Source: Limisphaerales bacterium (GTDB lineage: Bacteria; Verrucomicrobiota; Verrucomicrobiia; Limisphaerales; UBA11358). Taken from it: a stretch of 33,920 nt of DNA. This document shows positions 18,629 to 27,939 of this stretch, piece by piece. Where the stretch lies: contig PLAY01000062.1 in the NCBI GenBank assembly GCA_003134375.1, positions 149-34,068 on the forward strand. The letters run 5' to 3'. Each line of letters starts with the position of its first letter. Within the stretch, counting starts at the first letter, position 1. Under the pieces are notes generated by a model, which saw nothing but the letters and a program-made list of their open reading frames with translations, was not told the DNA's origin and ran no database searches. A program made the position numbers and the translations under genes.

Positions 18629-18697
18629 GGTGGGGCGAGACTCCCGGCGATCCGGGTTCAAAATTGTTGACGGCTCGAGGGAACGCTCGCCCCACCA
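18629..18697. repeat. Inverted repeat element downstream of sixA-like gene
   Basis: ggtggggcgag ... ctcgccccacc perfect 11-bp arms. Confidence 0.65.
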
Positions 18698-18815
18698 GGT
18701 TTCCAAAGCTGAAGTCAGCCGACGTGAAGCGAAATTCGCTGAATCAAATCCCCCCGAAGCCGTGTTGCAACCGGTCGAGAATTTTCTTGCGGCGGTAGCG
18801 CCTTCGTAGTTTTCC

Positions 18816-18962
18816 AAAATGTCACCGGCTTGTTTCCGTGCCGCCTTTGACGAAAGAAATGGGCTGTGATTTAGTAAACCCGCAAGTTGGCATTCCTACC
18901 GCTGCTGGTTCGAGATGGTCCCCACCGGCGCTGGTGTACGTTCAGACACCAGCGCCCTTCTA
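18816..18962 (+). ncRNA. Candidate structured small RNA or cis element, copy B
   Basis: 37-nt motif as in copy A, then ggcgctggtgt-acgttcag-acaccagcgcc stem (18927-18956) and a pyrimidine-rich tail. Confidence 0.5.
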
Positions 18963-19454
18963 TTTCAACTGTTCGGCGGTTGAGACGAATTGCTCCCTGG
19001 TGCCAGTGGTGGTTAACAACGTGGAGAATAATGGAGCGGAGCGGGCGGAGACGAGTTGGACCAGCGGGGCTTTATCATGCGGCGTTTCCCTGGCCGGAGA
19101 GTTGGTCAGCCCCGGGCAATAATACAAGTCGGCCCAGACATAAACCGTGGCGAGATAACCGTAAACTTCGAATTGTCCGAAACGGTCTGTGATGTTGGGC
19201 GGATCAACTCCCAGCAAGACCACCACGTTTGCGCCTTTCCCGGCCGCATCCTGTCTCATGTGCGCCATGGCATCGTCAGCGTAATGCCGGGTCAGATGAT
19301 CGTTAAATGAAGTCCATCCGACACGCGCGCCGTCCGGGGGTGGCGCGGCCAAAAAAAATACATCGCCGGAAGCTACTTTGCCGGGTGTTGTTTGGTCGGA
19401 TGCACAACCGGCGGCAAACAAGGAAAGACACAGAATTACAATTGTTTTCCCCAT
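18960..19454 (-). CDS. Putative lipoprotein
   Basis: MGKTIVILCLSLFAAGCASDQ with lipobox LFAAGC. Confidence 0.75.
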   Translation of the reverse strand: MGKTIVILCLSLFAAGCASDQTTPGKVASGDVFFLAAPPPDGARVGWTSFNDHLTRHYADDAMAHMRQDAAGKGANVVVLLGVDPPNITDRFGQFEVYGYLATVYVWADLYYCPGLTNSPARETPHDKAPLVQLVSARSAPLFSTLLTTTGTREQFVSTAEQLK

Positions 19455-19590
19455 GCATCCAATTTAACCAAAACGCGGCCTGTTTGGCAATTGGTAAGAA
19501 AGACTTGAGCCGCTTGAAAATTGGAGGCGTTCCCAACAGCCGACCGTGACATTCCAAGATTAACAGGCGTCCCATGTCCGCCAAGTGTCT

Positions 19591-19627
19591 CTTTTGACCG
19601 CTTTTGTCCGATAAATGAAATTTATCG
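19591..19627 (+). promoter_or_regulatory. Candidate operator upstream of the AraC-TpsB gene
   Basis: Tandem 10-bp repeat cttttgaccg-cttttgtccg (19591-19610) abutting palindrome cgataaatgaaatttatcg (19609-19627). Confidence 0.4.
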
Positions 19628-19688
19628 TTTCAAAATTGTCGCAAGGTTGACGCACAATAGTCACAAGCTGTCTTCAATCTTGTCGCCA

Positions 19689-22600
19689 GTGACCATTGAG
19701 CGACATCTCCTGCTGCAGGAACTGACCTTGCGCCCTTCGGGCGAATGGACTCCCCGCCATCATGAATGGTTCATGGTGCGGGTAGCCGAGGGCGTCGGTT
19801 ACTGGCTGCAACCGAGTGCCGCTGCTCGCCAGCTTTCCGTGGGGGACGGCCTGCTGACGAGCAACAGCAGCAACGGAGTGCTGCGGGCCAGCCAGCTCGG
19901 TCCGCTCAAATTGCAGTTTTTCAGCGTCCAGCCGCAGTACCTCAACGGCCTGCTCACGGTCGCGGAATGGCATCAACTCGAAGTGGCTCCCAACAACCTG
20001 ACGTCACAGGTTTCCATCTTCACCGCCGCCGAGCCGCTGGCGCAAAGGTTCACGCGGCTGGTGGAGCAAACACAGCGGGAGGGTCTGCCTATGCGGTGCG
20101 GGCTGTTGCAACTTTGGGCGAACGCCATCACCGGTCTGCTGCCGGCGCCGGCGATGGAATCCGCCGAGGGCGGCCGGCTGCATGAGCGTTTCCGGCAACT
20201 GGTCGGCCAGATGCCGGAGGCTGAACTGTCTCAATGTTCGTTGCGCGACCTGGCCGGGCAGCTCAATTGCAGCGAACGCCATTTCAGCCGCTTATTCCGC
20301 GAGGAGTTCGGTGTGCCGTTCCGCGCGCGGCAGATTGAATTGCGGCTGCTGCATGCGCGGCAGTTGCTCACCAACTCGGACGACAAAATCATCAACGTCG
20401 CCTACGACAGCGGCTACCAGCACCTCGGCCTTTTCAATGTGATGTTCAAAAAACGTTTTGGTGTGACGCCCAGTGAATGGCGGCAGCAGAACTTGCGCCG
20501 AAGCCGCCCGCCCCAATCCCAAAAAAATCTTCCGAAGTGTGTGGCACGGGTCGGCATCCTGCTCGCCCTGTTCATCTTGAATTTTATTTCACCGGCAATC
20601 GCACAGACGAATTCAATCGTTGTGCCGGCCCAATCCAGTCCGACGGCCCCGGCGGAGAGCAACGCCGCTCCTCACTTTAACGTCCGGGCCTATGCCGTCA
20701 AAAGCAACACGTTGCTTGCCACGAACATCCTGACTCGCATCTTTTCCAGGTACACCGGCACGAACGTCAGTCTGGACGAGATTGTGAAAGCGGCCTCAGA
20801 CTTGCAATTGGAATACCGCAACCAGGGCTATCCCACGATGAGCATCGCCATCGCGCAGCAGCAAATTACCAACGGCACGGTTACGATGAGCGTTTTTCCG
20901 ATGGCGTTTCCCCAAATTTGGGTGTCTGGCAGTCGTTACGTCAGTTCCGGCAACCAGGCACAAGTCAACACGAACTTGTCGGCTGCCGAACCGGTTTTGC
21001 CGCAAGTGACCCCGGCCACGTTCGCCGTCACCACCAATGCCATTCCATTTGCCACGAGCAACCAGACGGCAGCCGGTCCCGAAGCGATGGCTCAGGCGCG
21101 CGCCGTCCTGCTCCAGAAGCTGGCCGAGTTGAAAGCCCAAGATAACGACACCCGGGTTCACGTGGTTTCAACGAACGCCGGGCCGAGGTTTGACGTGGAG
21201 AAATATCTGGTCACGGGCAATACCGTTCTGCCGCCGGAGGCCATGTCCCGGGTCATCACCAACGTGGACGGCGCCTTCGGCACCAACACCAGCTTTGAAG
21301 GGATCCGCGCGGCGATGATTGAACTGCAGAAGGCGTATCGCGAACGCGGTTACGTCACCGTGTCCGTCGGCCTGCCCCAACAGAAACTTACCAACGCCAC
21401 GGTGAAAGTGAAGGTTACTGAAGGCCGGCTTGCTGCCATCAGCGTCACCGGCAACCGCTATTACAGTTCCAACAACGTGATGCGCTCCCTGCCGAGTCTG
21501 CAAACGAACATGCTGCTCAACTCGCAAGTCCTGCAGCGCGAACTGGACAACGCCAATGCCAGCCGCGACCGTCAGATTTATCCCGTCATCGGCCCCGGCC
21601 CGGAGCCGGAAACCAGCGAGCTCACGCTCAAGGTCAAGGACCAGTTGCCCTTGCACGCGCGGCTGGAGCTCAACAACTCGGGCACGCCCGGCACGCCCGA
21701 CCTGCGTGTGAATTTCAACGCCCAATACGACAACCTATGGGACCTCGATCACCAGGCCGGAATCCAATATGGTTTCACGCCCAATTATTTCAAAAATAGC
21801 GACCCATATAATGCCTCTCCCTTCGATGATCCGTTGGTTGCCAATTACAGCGCGTATTATCGCCTGCCGCTCGGTGGTTACAATTCGGTGGAACGGCAGG
21901 TGACCGCCAATCCCGGCAGCTTTGGTTACAACGAAGTCACCCACCAGTTTCAAATGCCTCCGCCAACCGGACGACCGGACCTGACGATTTACGCCAGTCG
22001 TTCGACCTCGGATACGGGCGTTCAAATGGGGCCACCCAGCGTAATTACCGGTTCCACTCCGGACGGGAATCCCACAAATCTGGTGGCCCTTGGTCATCGG
22101 GCGGCGGGTGAGAATGTCACTCTGAATGAAGGATTGGGCTTCAAACTTTCCCTGCCCTTGCCGGCCTTGGGCAAGCTGGTCTCCACGCTCACATTTGGCG
22201 CGGATGACAAACATTATCAGGCCGGAAGCGCCAACGCCGACCTTTTTTATGAGTTAATCACCACCTCCAATGGCCAATCGTCGGTCAAGTTTGGCAATTT
22301 ACTTTACACGATGCAGCAGCCGGTTCGGCAGACGGTGGTGGATTATTTGCCCTTGAATGTCGGGTTGAGCGCTTCCGCTCCCGACACTTTGGGAACCACC
22401 TTTTTCAACGCCCAGGCCAATTTCAACCTGCCGGATGTTTTTCCCAATGATACAGACGCGAATTTTTCCCGGGCCTCCTATACGACCAACGCCCGCGCGG
22501 CTTACGTCACCCTGCAGGCGGGCGCCAATCGCATCCAGACGATTTACAAGGACTGGTCGGTGAAGCTGCATGCCGACGGCCAGTGGGCCGATGGTGCGCT

Positions 22601-22985
22601 GATCAGCAATGAACAATATGCCATGGGTGGCACGGCGGGTGTGCGTGGCTATCAGGATGGCCAGGCCTATGGCGACACCGGCTGGCGTTTCTCCATCGAA
22701 CCGCAGACGCCCCTCGTGAACATCGGCATGATCGGCAATGAGGGACACGAAGAACCCTGCTGGGTGCGCGGCTCGGTATTTCTGGACTATGGCAGGATAT
22801 ATTTGCTGGAACAGTCGCCGTCCGGCGGTGGCAGTCATGAATCATATTGTGGTGCGGGTTGGGCCGTGACGGCCAATATCGGCAGTCACATGGACGGGCG
22901 ATTGACGGTCGCCTGGCCCTTGATCAGTCATGCCGGGGAATCCGACAGCATTCACGTCTATTTCGGCATTGGAGCCCAATTTTAA
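19689..22985 (+). CDS. AraC-family regulator fused to TpsB/ShlB-type outer-membrane transporter
   Basis: One open frame: AraC HTH (CSLRDLAGQLNCSERHFSRLFREEFGVPFRARQIELRLLHARQLL...IINVAYDSGYQHLGLFNVMFKKRFGVTPSEWR), internal signal peptide VARVGILLALFILNFISPAIAQ, two POTRA-like modules, C-terminal beta-barrel ending SIHVYFGIGAQF. Start possibly GTG 19689 or the track start 19521. Confidence 0.85.
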   Translation: MTIERHLLLQELTLRPSGEWTPRHHEWFMVRVAEGVGYWLQPSAAARQLSVGDGLLTSNSSNGVLRASQLGPLKLQFFSVQPQYLNGLLTVAEWHQLEVAPNNLTSQVSIFTAAEPLAQRFTRLVEQTQREGLPMRCGLLQLWANAITGLLPAPAMESAEGGRLHERFRQLVGQMPEAELSQCSLRDLAGQLNCSERHFSRLFREEFGVPFRARQIELRLLHARQLLTNSDDKIINVAYDSGYQHLGLFNVMFKKRFGVTPSEWRQQNLRRSRPPQSQKNLPKCVARVGILLALFILNFISPAIAQTNSIVVPAQSSPTAPAESNAAPHFNVRAYAVKSNTLLATNILTRIFSRYTGTNVSLDEIVKAASDLQLEYRNQGYPTMSIAIAQQQITNGTVTMSVFPMAFPQIWVSGSRYVSSGNQAQVNTNLSAAEPVLPQVTPATFAVTTNAIPFATSNQTAAGPEAMAQARAVLLQKLAELKAQDNDTRVHVVSTNAGPRFDVEKYLVTGNTVLPPEAMSRVITNVDGAFGTNTSFEGIRAAMIELQKAYRERGYVTVSVGLPQQKLTNATVKVKVTEGRLAAISVTGNRYYSSNNVMRSLPSLQTNMLLNSQVLQRELDNANASRDRQIYPVIGPGPEPETSELTLKVKDQLPLHARLELNNSGTPGTPDLRVNFNAQYDNLWDLDHQAGIQYGFTPNYFKNSDPYNASPFDDPLVANYSAYYRLPLGGYNSVERQVTANPGSFGYNEVTHQFQMPPPTGRPDLTIYASRSTSDTGVQMGPPSVITGSTPDGNPTNLVALGHRAAGENVTLNEGLGFKLSLPLPALGKLVSTLTFGADDKHYQAGSANADLFYELITTSNGQSSVKFGNLLYTMQQPVRQTVVDYLPLNVGLSASAPDTLGTTFFNAQANFNLPDVFPNDTDANFSRASYTTNARAAYVTLQAGANRIQTIYKDWSVKLHADGQWADGALISNEQYAMGGTAGVRGYQDGQAYGDTGWRFSIEPQTPLVNIGMIGNEGHEEPCWVRGSVFLDYGRIYLLEQSPSGGGSHESYCGAGWAVTANIGSHMDGRLTVAWPLISHAGESDSIHVYFGIGAQF

Positions 22986-23064
22986 TGCCATGACCAACAA
23001 CATGTCACCAACTTGTAACGTACGGTCGCGCGCGATTGTTCTAAACTTAAAAATTAGGATTGTT

Positions 23065-26000
23065 ATGCGAACACTATGTCGCCATCTCATGTTCCGCCGG
23101 CTGGTTGCCGTAGTTATAATGTTCAATATCGCCGGGAACGTAATGGCCAACCCAACGGGCATGACCGTTGCTGGTGGTTCCGCCACCACTACCGTCAATG
23201 GTTCGCAACTTACGATCACCACTTCCCGGAACGCCTCCCTGAACTGGCAGAGTTTCAACATCGCCGCCGGCGAGACAACCATTTTTCAACAACCCTCTTC
23301 CACCTCCATCGTCTGGAACCGCATCAATGACCAGAATCCATCGCAAATTTACGGGAGCCTGCAGGCCAACGGCATCGTGGTACTGCTCAACAACTCCGGC
23401 TTTTATTTCGGACCCAACTCGTTCGTGAGCGCCGCCGGTCTGGTCGTTTCCACCGCGAATTGCATCCCGCCGCAAAATTCCGGCGGCGGTTGGGAATTCA
23501 ACGGCCCGCCGCCCCTGGCGAGCATTGTCAATTACGGGCAGATCAATATCGGCCGGGGCGGCTCAGCATTTTTGATTGCCGATCAGATTGAAAACCACGG
23601 CAGCATTAAGGCGCCTGGCGGCACCGTTGGCCTCGCGGCGGGACAAACCGTGCTGTTGAGTGATCGTCCTGATGGCCGTGGCATGAGCATGCAGGTCACG
23701 CTGCCCAGCGGGTCGGTGGACAACGAAGGCAAACTCATCGCCGACGGTGGAACGATTGCCCTGAACGCCAGGGTGGTGAACCAAAACGGTTTCATTCAGG
23801 CCGACTCCGTGAAAAATCATAATGGCGTCATCGAACTGGTTGCTTCCGATCAACTGACGCTGGGTGCGGATTCCCAAATCGCCGCCAAAGGTGACAATTC
23901 GCCTGCTGCCAGCGCTGGCGGCGATGTGACGCTGAAATCCGAAAACAATTTCAGCGACGCAGCCGGCAGCCAGATTGACGTAAGCGGCGGCAGCCATGGC
24001 GGTAATGGCGGCAGAGTCGAAATCAGCGCGCCGAGCATTCTGTCCCTCAATTCGGCTATCAACGCGGGAGCACAGTCGGGATGGAAGAAAGGTGTTTTTT
24101 CGCTCGATCCGCTGGACATCGTGCTGGGCACAATCAGTGACACCAGCGATCCCGGCGTGTTGTACGTGGATGTGAACCACGAGTTTCAAAACATCAACGC
24201 CAATATTGAGCTGGACGCCTCAGGCAATATTTATGTCGGGAATGGCCTTGTGACGGGCGGCACCTTTGTCCCCAATTTAAACGGGGGAATCATCTGGGAT
24301 TTGTACACCTCGACAGGTTATAAAACAGATGGCCTGCTCACGTTGCTGGCGGGCGGCAACATCACCTTTGTTGACGGCTCGCTCATCACCTATTCCGCCG
24401 ATCACATCATCAACACTTGGGCGGTCACCCTCAAAGCTGGATATGATTTCGTCAATAATTCGGTTCAACCTGGAAACGGCTCAATTTTTCTCGGGGATGT
24501 CGTCCGCGATTCAAGCGGGACGCCGGTTCTGGTCAATGGCAACCTGGTGCCCGCGAGCGGCAGCGGGTCCATCGAAACCTTCGCGGGAACCATTGATCTA
24601 ACTGCCGGCCAGGATATTCAGGTTGGCTCCGGATTTGTGCGTACGACTGGCGGGGGTGCCGTCTCGGCCTGGGCATTGAAAGGGGATGTCAACACCGGCA
24701 CCTACGATTACGGGTACTCTTACAACTCTTCTGCGTCGGGTGACCCCTATTACGTAATTGATAACAAGGGCGTTGGCGGCATCAGCACCTCCGGCGGAGG
24801 CAACGTGAAAATCACCGCGGGCGGCAATGTGACCAGTTTTCTGCCTTCCGGCAACGACAGCAGTGATGCGGGCACCGGGACTTTTGCCGAGCAGGACAGC
24901 GGTTTGACCGGTGATGTAACCATCATTGCCGGCGGCAATGTGACCGGACATTACGCCGTGGCCAACGGAACCGGGACGATTTATGCCGGTGTGCAGATGG
25001 ACAAGAATGGCAACCCGGTCACAGATGCCAGTGGCAATTATGTTTTGAATCCCGTTTACACCGGAACCGACCCTGCCTCCACCGGCAACGCCGGTACCGC
25101 GAACAACAAACTGGCGTTAAGCCTCATTTCGGGCGGTTGGACGGTTGATGCCGCCAACAACATCTTTTTGCAGGAAGTCCGCAACCCCAACGGGTTTTTC
25201 AACAATGTCGGGTCGGCGGTATCGAGCAAGGCCTATCATAAATTTGATTACGCCTCGGACGCCTATGTCAATTTGAACGCCGGCAACTCGGTCACGCTGG
25301 GAACGGGGCTGGGGGCCAACGCTTCCGATCCTCCGCGAGTTGACGACATGCCCTTCATTTACGCGCCTATTCTAAACATCGTGGCGGGCGCAGGTGGAGT
25401 CGAGCTCACCGGGACCTACAGCAGCCAATTAACCAAATTGGGCGAGTTGATTTTGTTTCCCTCTCCGCAGGGAAGCCTGACCATTACCACTACCGGGGAT
25501 TCCACCACCGGGGATTTGACGGGTCAGTATCAAGCCCAGGACGCGTCTCTGGATATTTACGATCTGATTGTTTCGGACAGCGGTTACCAGAAATATTATT
25601 CTTTTGCACCCGGCGCGGACGTGTTCGGAGCGAATGACCATGCGCAAACACCGATTCACAGCACCAGCCCCACGCTTATTGCCCTGAACATTTCCGGCAA
25701 TATGAACGATGTCCTCCTCAGTGCGCCCGAAGCGGCGCAAATCACGGTGGGAGGTGACATGATTAACAGCCGGTTCCAGGGAATGAACCTGTCCTCGGAC
25801 CCCAGCGAAAGCGATGTCGTTACGGTTCGGGAAGCCGACGGCAGTCTGGGCACGGCCACGGTTCGTCCCGGAGTTACCAGCATTTATGTGACGGGCGACA
25901 TCCTCAACCGCAGCACGTTCACCACCATTGATTTGCCCTCCGGCTCTCAAGCCCCCGATTTGTCCATGCTTTCCCAGTTATTTGTTGATAATAATAATCC

Positions 26001-27939
26001 GCTGCCGGCCGGTCTGTCAGGACTGACGGCGGCCACGCTGGCCGCGAGTTTTTTCTATGACAAGACCACGGGAAAATTGACCTATCAAAACATCGTGCTC
26101 AACGGAGCTTCCGTGGATATCGGCACGCTGATGGGGCTGCTGCAAAACATGACCATCCAGAGTTATAAAGATGGCGTGCCCCAATATAATTCTGACGGAA
26201 CCCCGGTTCTAACCCACAACGTTTCCGTGCTGGACGTCGCCACTGCCACTGCCTTGGCGGGCACGTACACCCAACTCGGCGTCGTTCCATACGATACTGG
26301 ATCCGGCTACTTCCTCGGTGGCGGCGGGCAATTCAACGTTAACGCTCACAACATAGATTTGGGAACCTCTGGCGGCATCCAGACTCTGGGAGCGTCGTAT
26401 GACACGTATTACTTTTTGGACAAGAATTACCGGTCGATCTCCGACGCCAATGGCCAGCCGAAGAAGTCATATCCTCTGATCGCCGCCGGTGCCGCAAGTA
26501 TCTTGGTAACGGTCAGCGGTAATTTGGACATGTTTTCCACAATGATTGCTTCATTATATGGAGGGAACATCTACATCAATGCGGGCGGAAACATCAATGT
26601 CGGCTCGCCGGTTTTTTCCGCCAACACTACTGATCCCCGCGGCATTTTTTCGACGGACCAAGGCAATGTGGCTGTTTATGCCGACGGAAACATCGAGGTG
26701 AATGGCTCCCGAATTGCTGTTTATGACACACGCCAGACCAGTGACAACAGTTCCGGAACGCTGGGCGGTTCCGTAACCGTGGTGTCCAGGAATGGCAATA
26801 TCGATGCGGGGAATGGCGGTTCCGGATTTGTGGATTTCTATTCTTATCGGGCTGGTCCCGACCAAACGGTTGCATCTTTCCACTCGGAAATTCCGGGCAG
26901 CGGCATCATGGATGTTTCGTACACCCAGCCCGGCAGTATTCTGGTTGAATCTCCCAACGGCAGCGTCAATGCCGGAGCCGGCGGCATCCTCCAACTTCTT
27001 TTGAACGGACCTCCGCTTCCTGAATCAACCACTCTTTTTAGTTTGCCGGTCAACCAAAAAGCCCTGGCAAACATGTTCAATTGGGCGCTTACCGGCAAGA
27101 TGAAGGCCGCGCTGGCCCTGCAAAAGGTTCTCAATGGCAACCCGGGAAACAGTGCGGTGGACGTGTTTGCGGGTTATGAATTGCAACAATTGGCTTACAG
27201 CCTGACTCCAGAGGAGATCCTCGCCGGCGATACTTTGCAAAACCTCCCCAGCGGTCTTCAGGCCGTGCTTGACAAGAATGGAAACCAGATCGAGTTGGCG
27301 ACCAGTCTGACGCCAGCGGAAATCCAAGCCGGCGACACCTTGCAAAGCATCCCCGCTGGCCTTCAGTTCGTGGTTGACAAGTATGTAAACCCGTTTGTCA
27401 ACGCCCTCAATTTGTCTGACGGCACTCTGGTGAGAACATCCAACAACCAGGATATTACGGCCACGGGCTCGGGTGTGATCGCTGCCGGCGCAATAACTAT
27501 GAAGGCTTCCGGTGACATTACGGGAAACATATTTACCGAAGGCGATGCAAATGTAGCCTCCGATCACACAATCAATGTCGATCTCGTGGCTGGCGGCAAA
27601 GTCGATGCCACCGCGCCCAGTCTTGGGGACAGCCAAATTATTGGGCTCCAAGGTGTTGATGCTACCGGCGACACAAGTGGCGCTTCGTTGTTTTCAAACG
27701 ACCAGGTCAGCGGCGGCCAGAACAGTATGGAGCAAGGTACAGCGGCCGATGTGGCCAGCCAGGGAATGGCCAGTGAAAATTCCGCCACTCCTGCCAAAGA
27801 TGAAACGACTGCCACCGATGACGATGACAAGAAGAAAAAAGGCAAAGCGGTAGCCATGATCCAAAAGAAGGGCCGCGTGACCGTCTTGTTGCCGCCAAAA
27901 CACTTATCCCAAAACCAAACCTCTAGCAGCCATTTATGA
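23065..27939 (+). CDS. TpsA-like giant exoprotein (filamentous haemagglutinin-type N-terminal domain)
   Basis: Signal peptide then NPTGMTVAGGSATTTVNGSQLTITTSRNASLNWQSFNIAAGETTIFQQPSSTSIVWNRINDQNPSQIYGSLQANGIVVLLNNSGFYFGPNS; repetitive beta-helix-like body. Start at ATG 23065, in frame with the ORF-track start 22930. Confidence 0.88.
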   Translation: MRTLCRHLMFRRLVAVVIMFNIAGNVMANPTGMTVAGGSATTTVNGSQLTITTSRNASLNWQSFNIAAGETTIFQQPSSTSIVWNRINDQNPSQIYGSLQANGIVVLLNNSGFYFGPNSFVSAAGLVVSTANCIPPQNSGGGWEFNGPPPLASIVNYGQINIGRGGSAFLIADQIENHGSIKAPGGTVGLAAGQTVLLSDRPDGRGMSMQVTLPSGSVDNEGKLIADGGTIALNARVVNQNGFIQADSVKNHNGVIELVASDQLTLGADSQIAAKGDNSPAASAGGDVTLKSENNFSDAAGSQIDVSGGSHGGNGGRVEISAPSILSLNSAINAGAQSGWKKGVFSLDPLDIVLGTISDTSDPGVLYVDVNHEFQNINANIELDASGNIYVGNGLVTGGTFVPNLNGGIIWDLYTSTGYKTDGLLTLLAGGNITFVDGSLITYSADHIINTWAVTLKAGYDFVNNSVQPGNGSIFLGDVVRDSSGTPVLVNGNLVPASGSGSIETFAGTIDLTAGQDIQVGSGFVRTTGGGAVSAWALKGDVNTGTYDYGYSYNSSASGDPYYVIDNKGVGGISTSGGGNVKITAGGNVTSFLPSGNDSSDAGTGTFAEQDSGLTGDVTIIAGGNVTGHYAVANGTGTIYAGVQMDKNGNPVTDASGNYVLNPVYTGTDPASTGNAGTANNKLALSLISGGWTVDAANNIFLQEVRNPNGFFNNVGSAVSSKAYHKFDYASDAYVNLNAGNSVTLGTGLGANASDPPRVDDMPFIYAPILNIVAGAGGVELTGTYSSQLTKLGELILFPSPQGSLTITTTGDSTTGDLTGQYQAQDASLDIYDLIVSDSGYQKYYSFAPGADVFGANDHAQTPIHSTSPTLIALNISGNMNDVLLSAPEAAQITVGGDMINSRFQGMNLSSDPSESDVVTVREADGSLGTATVRPGVTSIYVTGDILNRSTFTTIDLPSGSQAPDLSMLSQLFVDNNNPLPAGLSGLTAATLAASFFYDKTTGKLTYQNIVLNGASVDIGTLMGLLQNMTIQSYKDGVPQYNSDGTPVLTHNVSVLDVATATALAGTYTQLGVVPYDTGSGYFLGGGGQFNVNAHNIDLGTSGGIQTLGASYDTYYFLDKNYRSISDANGQPKKSYPLIAAGAASILVTVSGNLDMFSTMIASLYGGNIYINAGGNINVGSPVFSANTTDPRGIFSTDQGNVAVYADGNIEVNGSRIAVYDTRQTSDNSSGTLGGSVTVVSRNGNIDAGNGGSGFVDFYSYRAGPDQTVASFHSEIPGSGIMDVSYTQPGSILVESPNGSVNAGAGGILQLLLNGPPLPESTTLFSLPVNQKALANMFNWALTGKMKAALALQKVLNGNPGNSAVDVFAGYELQQLAYSLTPEEILAGDTLQNLPSGLQAVLDKNGNQIELATSLTPAEIQAGDTLQSIPAGLQFVVDKYVNPFVNALNLSDGTLVRTSNNQDITATGSGVIAAGAITMKASGDITGNIFTEGDANVASDHTINVDLVAGGKVDATAPSLGDSQIIGLQGVDATGDTSGASLFSNDQVSGGQNSMEQGTAADVASQGMASENSATPAKDETTATDDDDKKKKGKAVAMIQKKGRVTVLLPPKHLSQNQTSSSHL

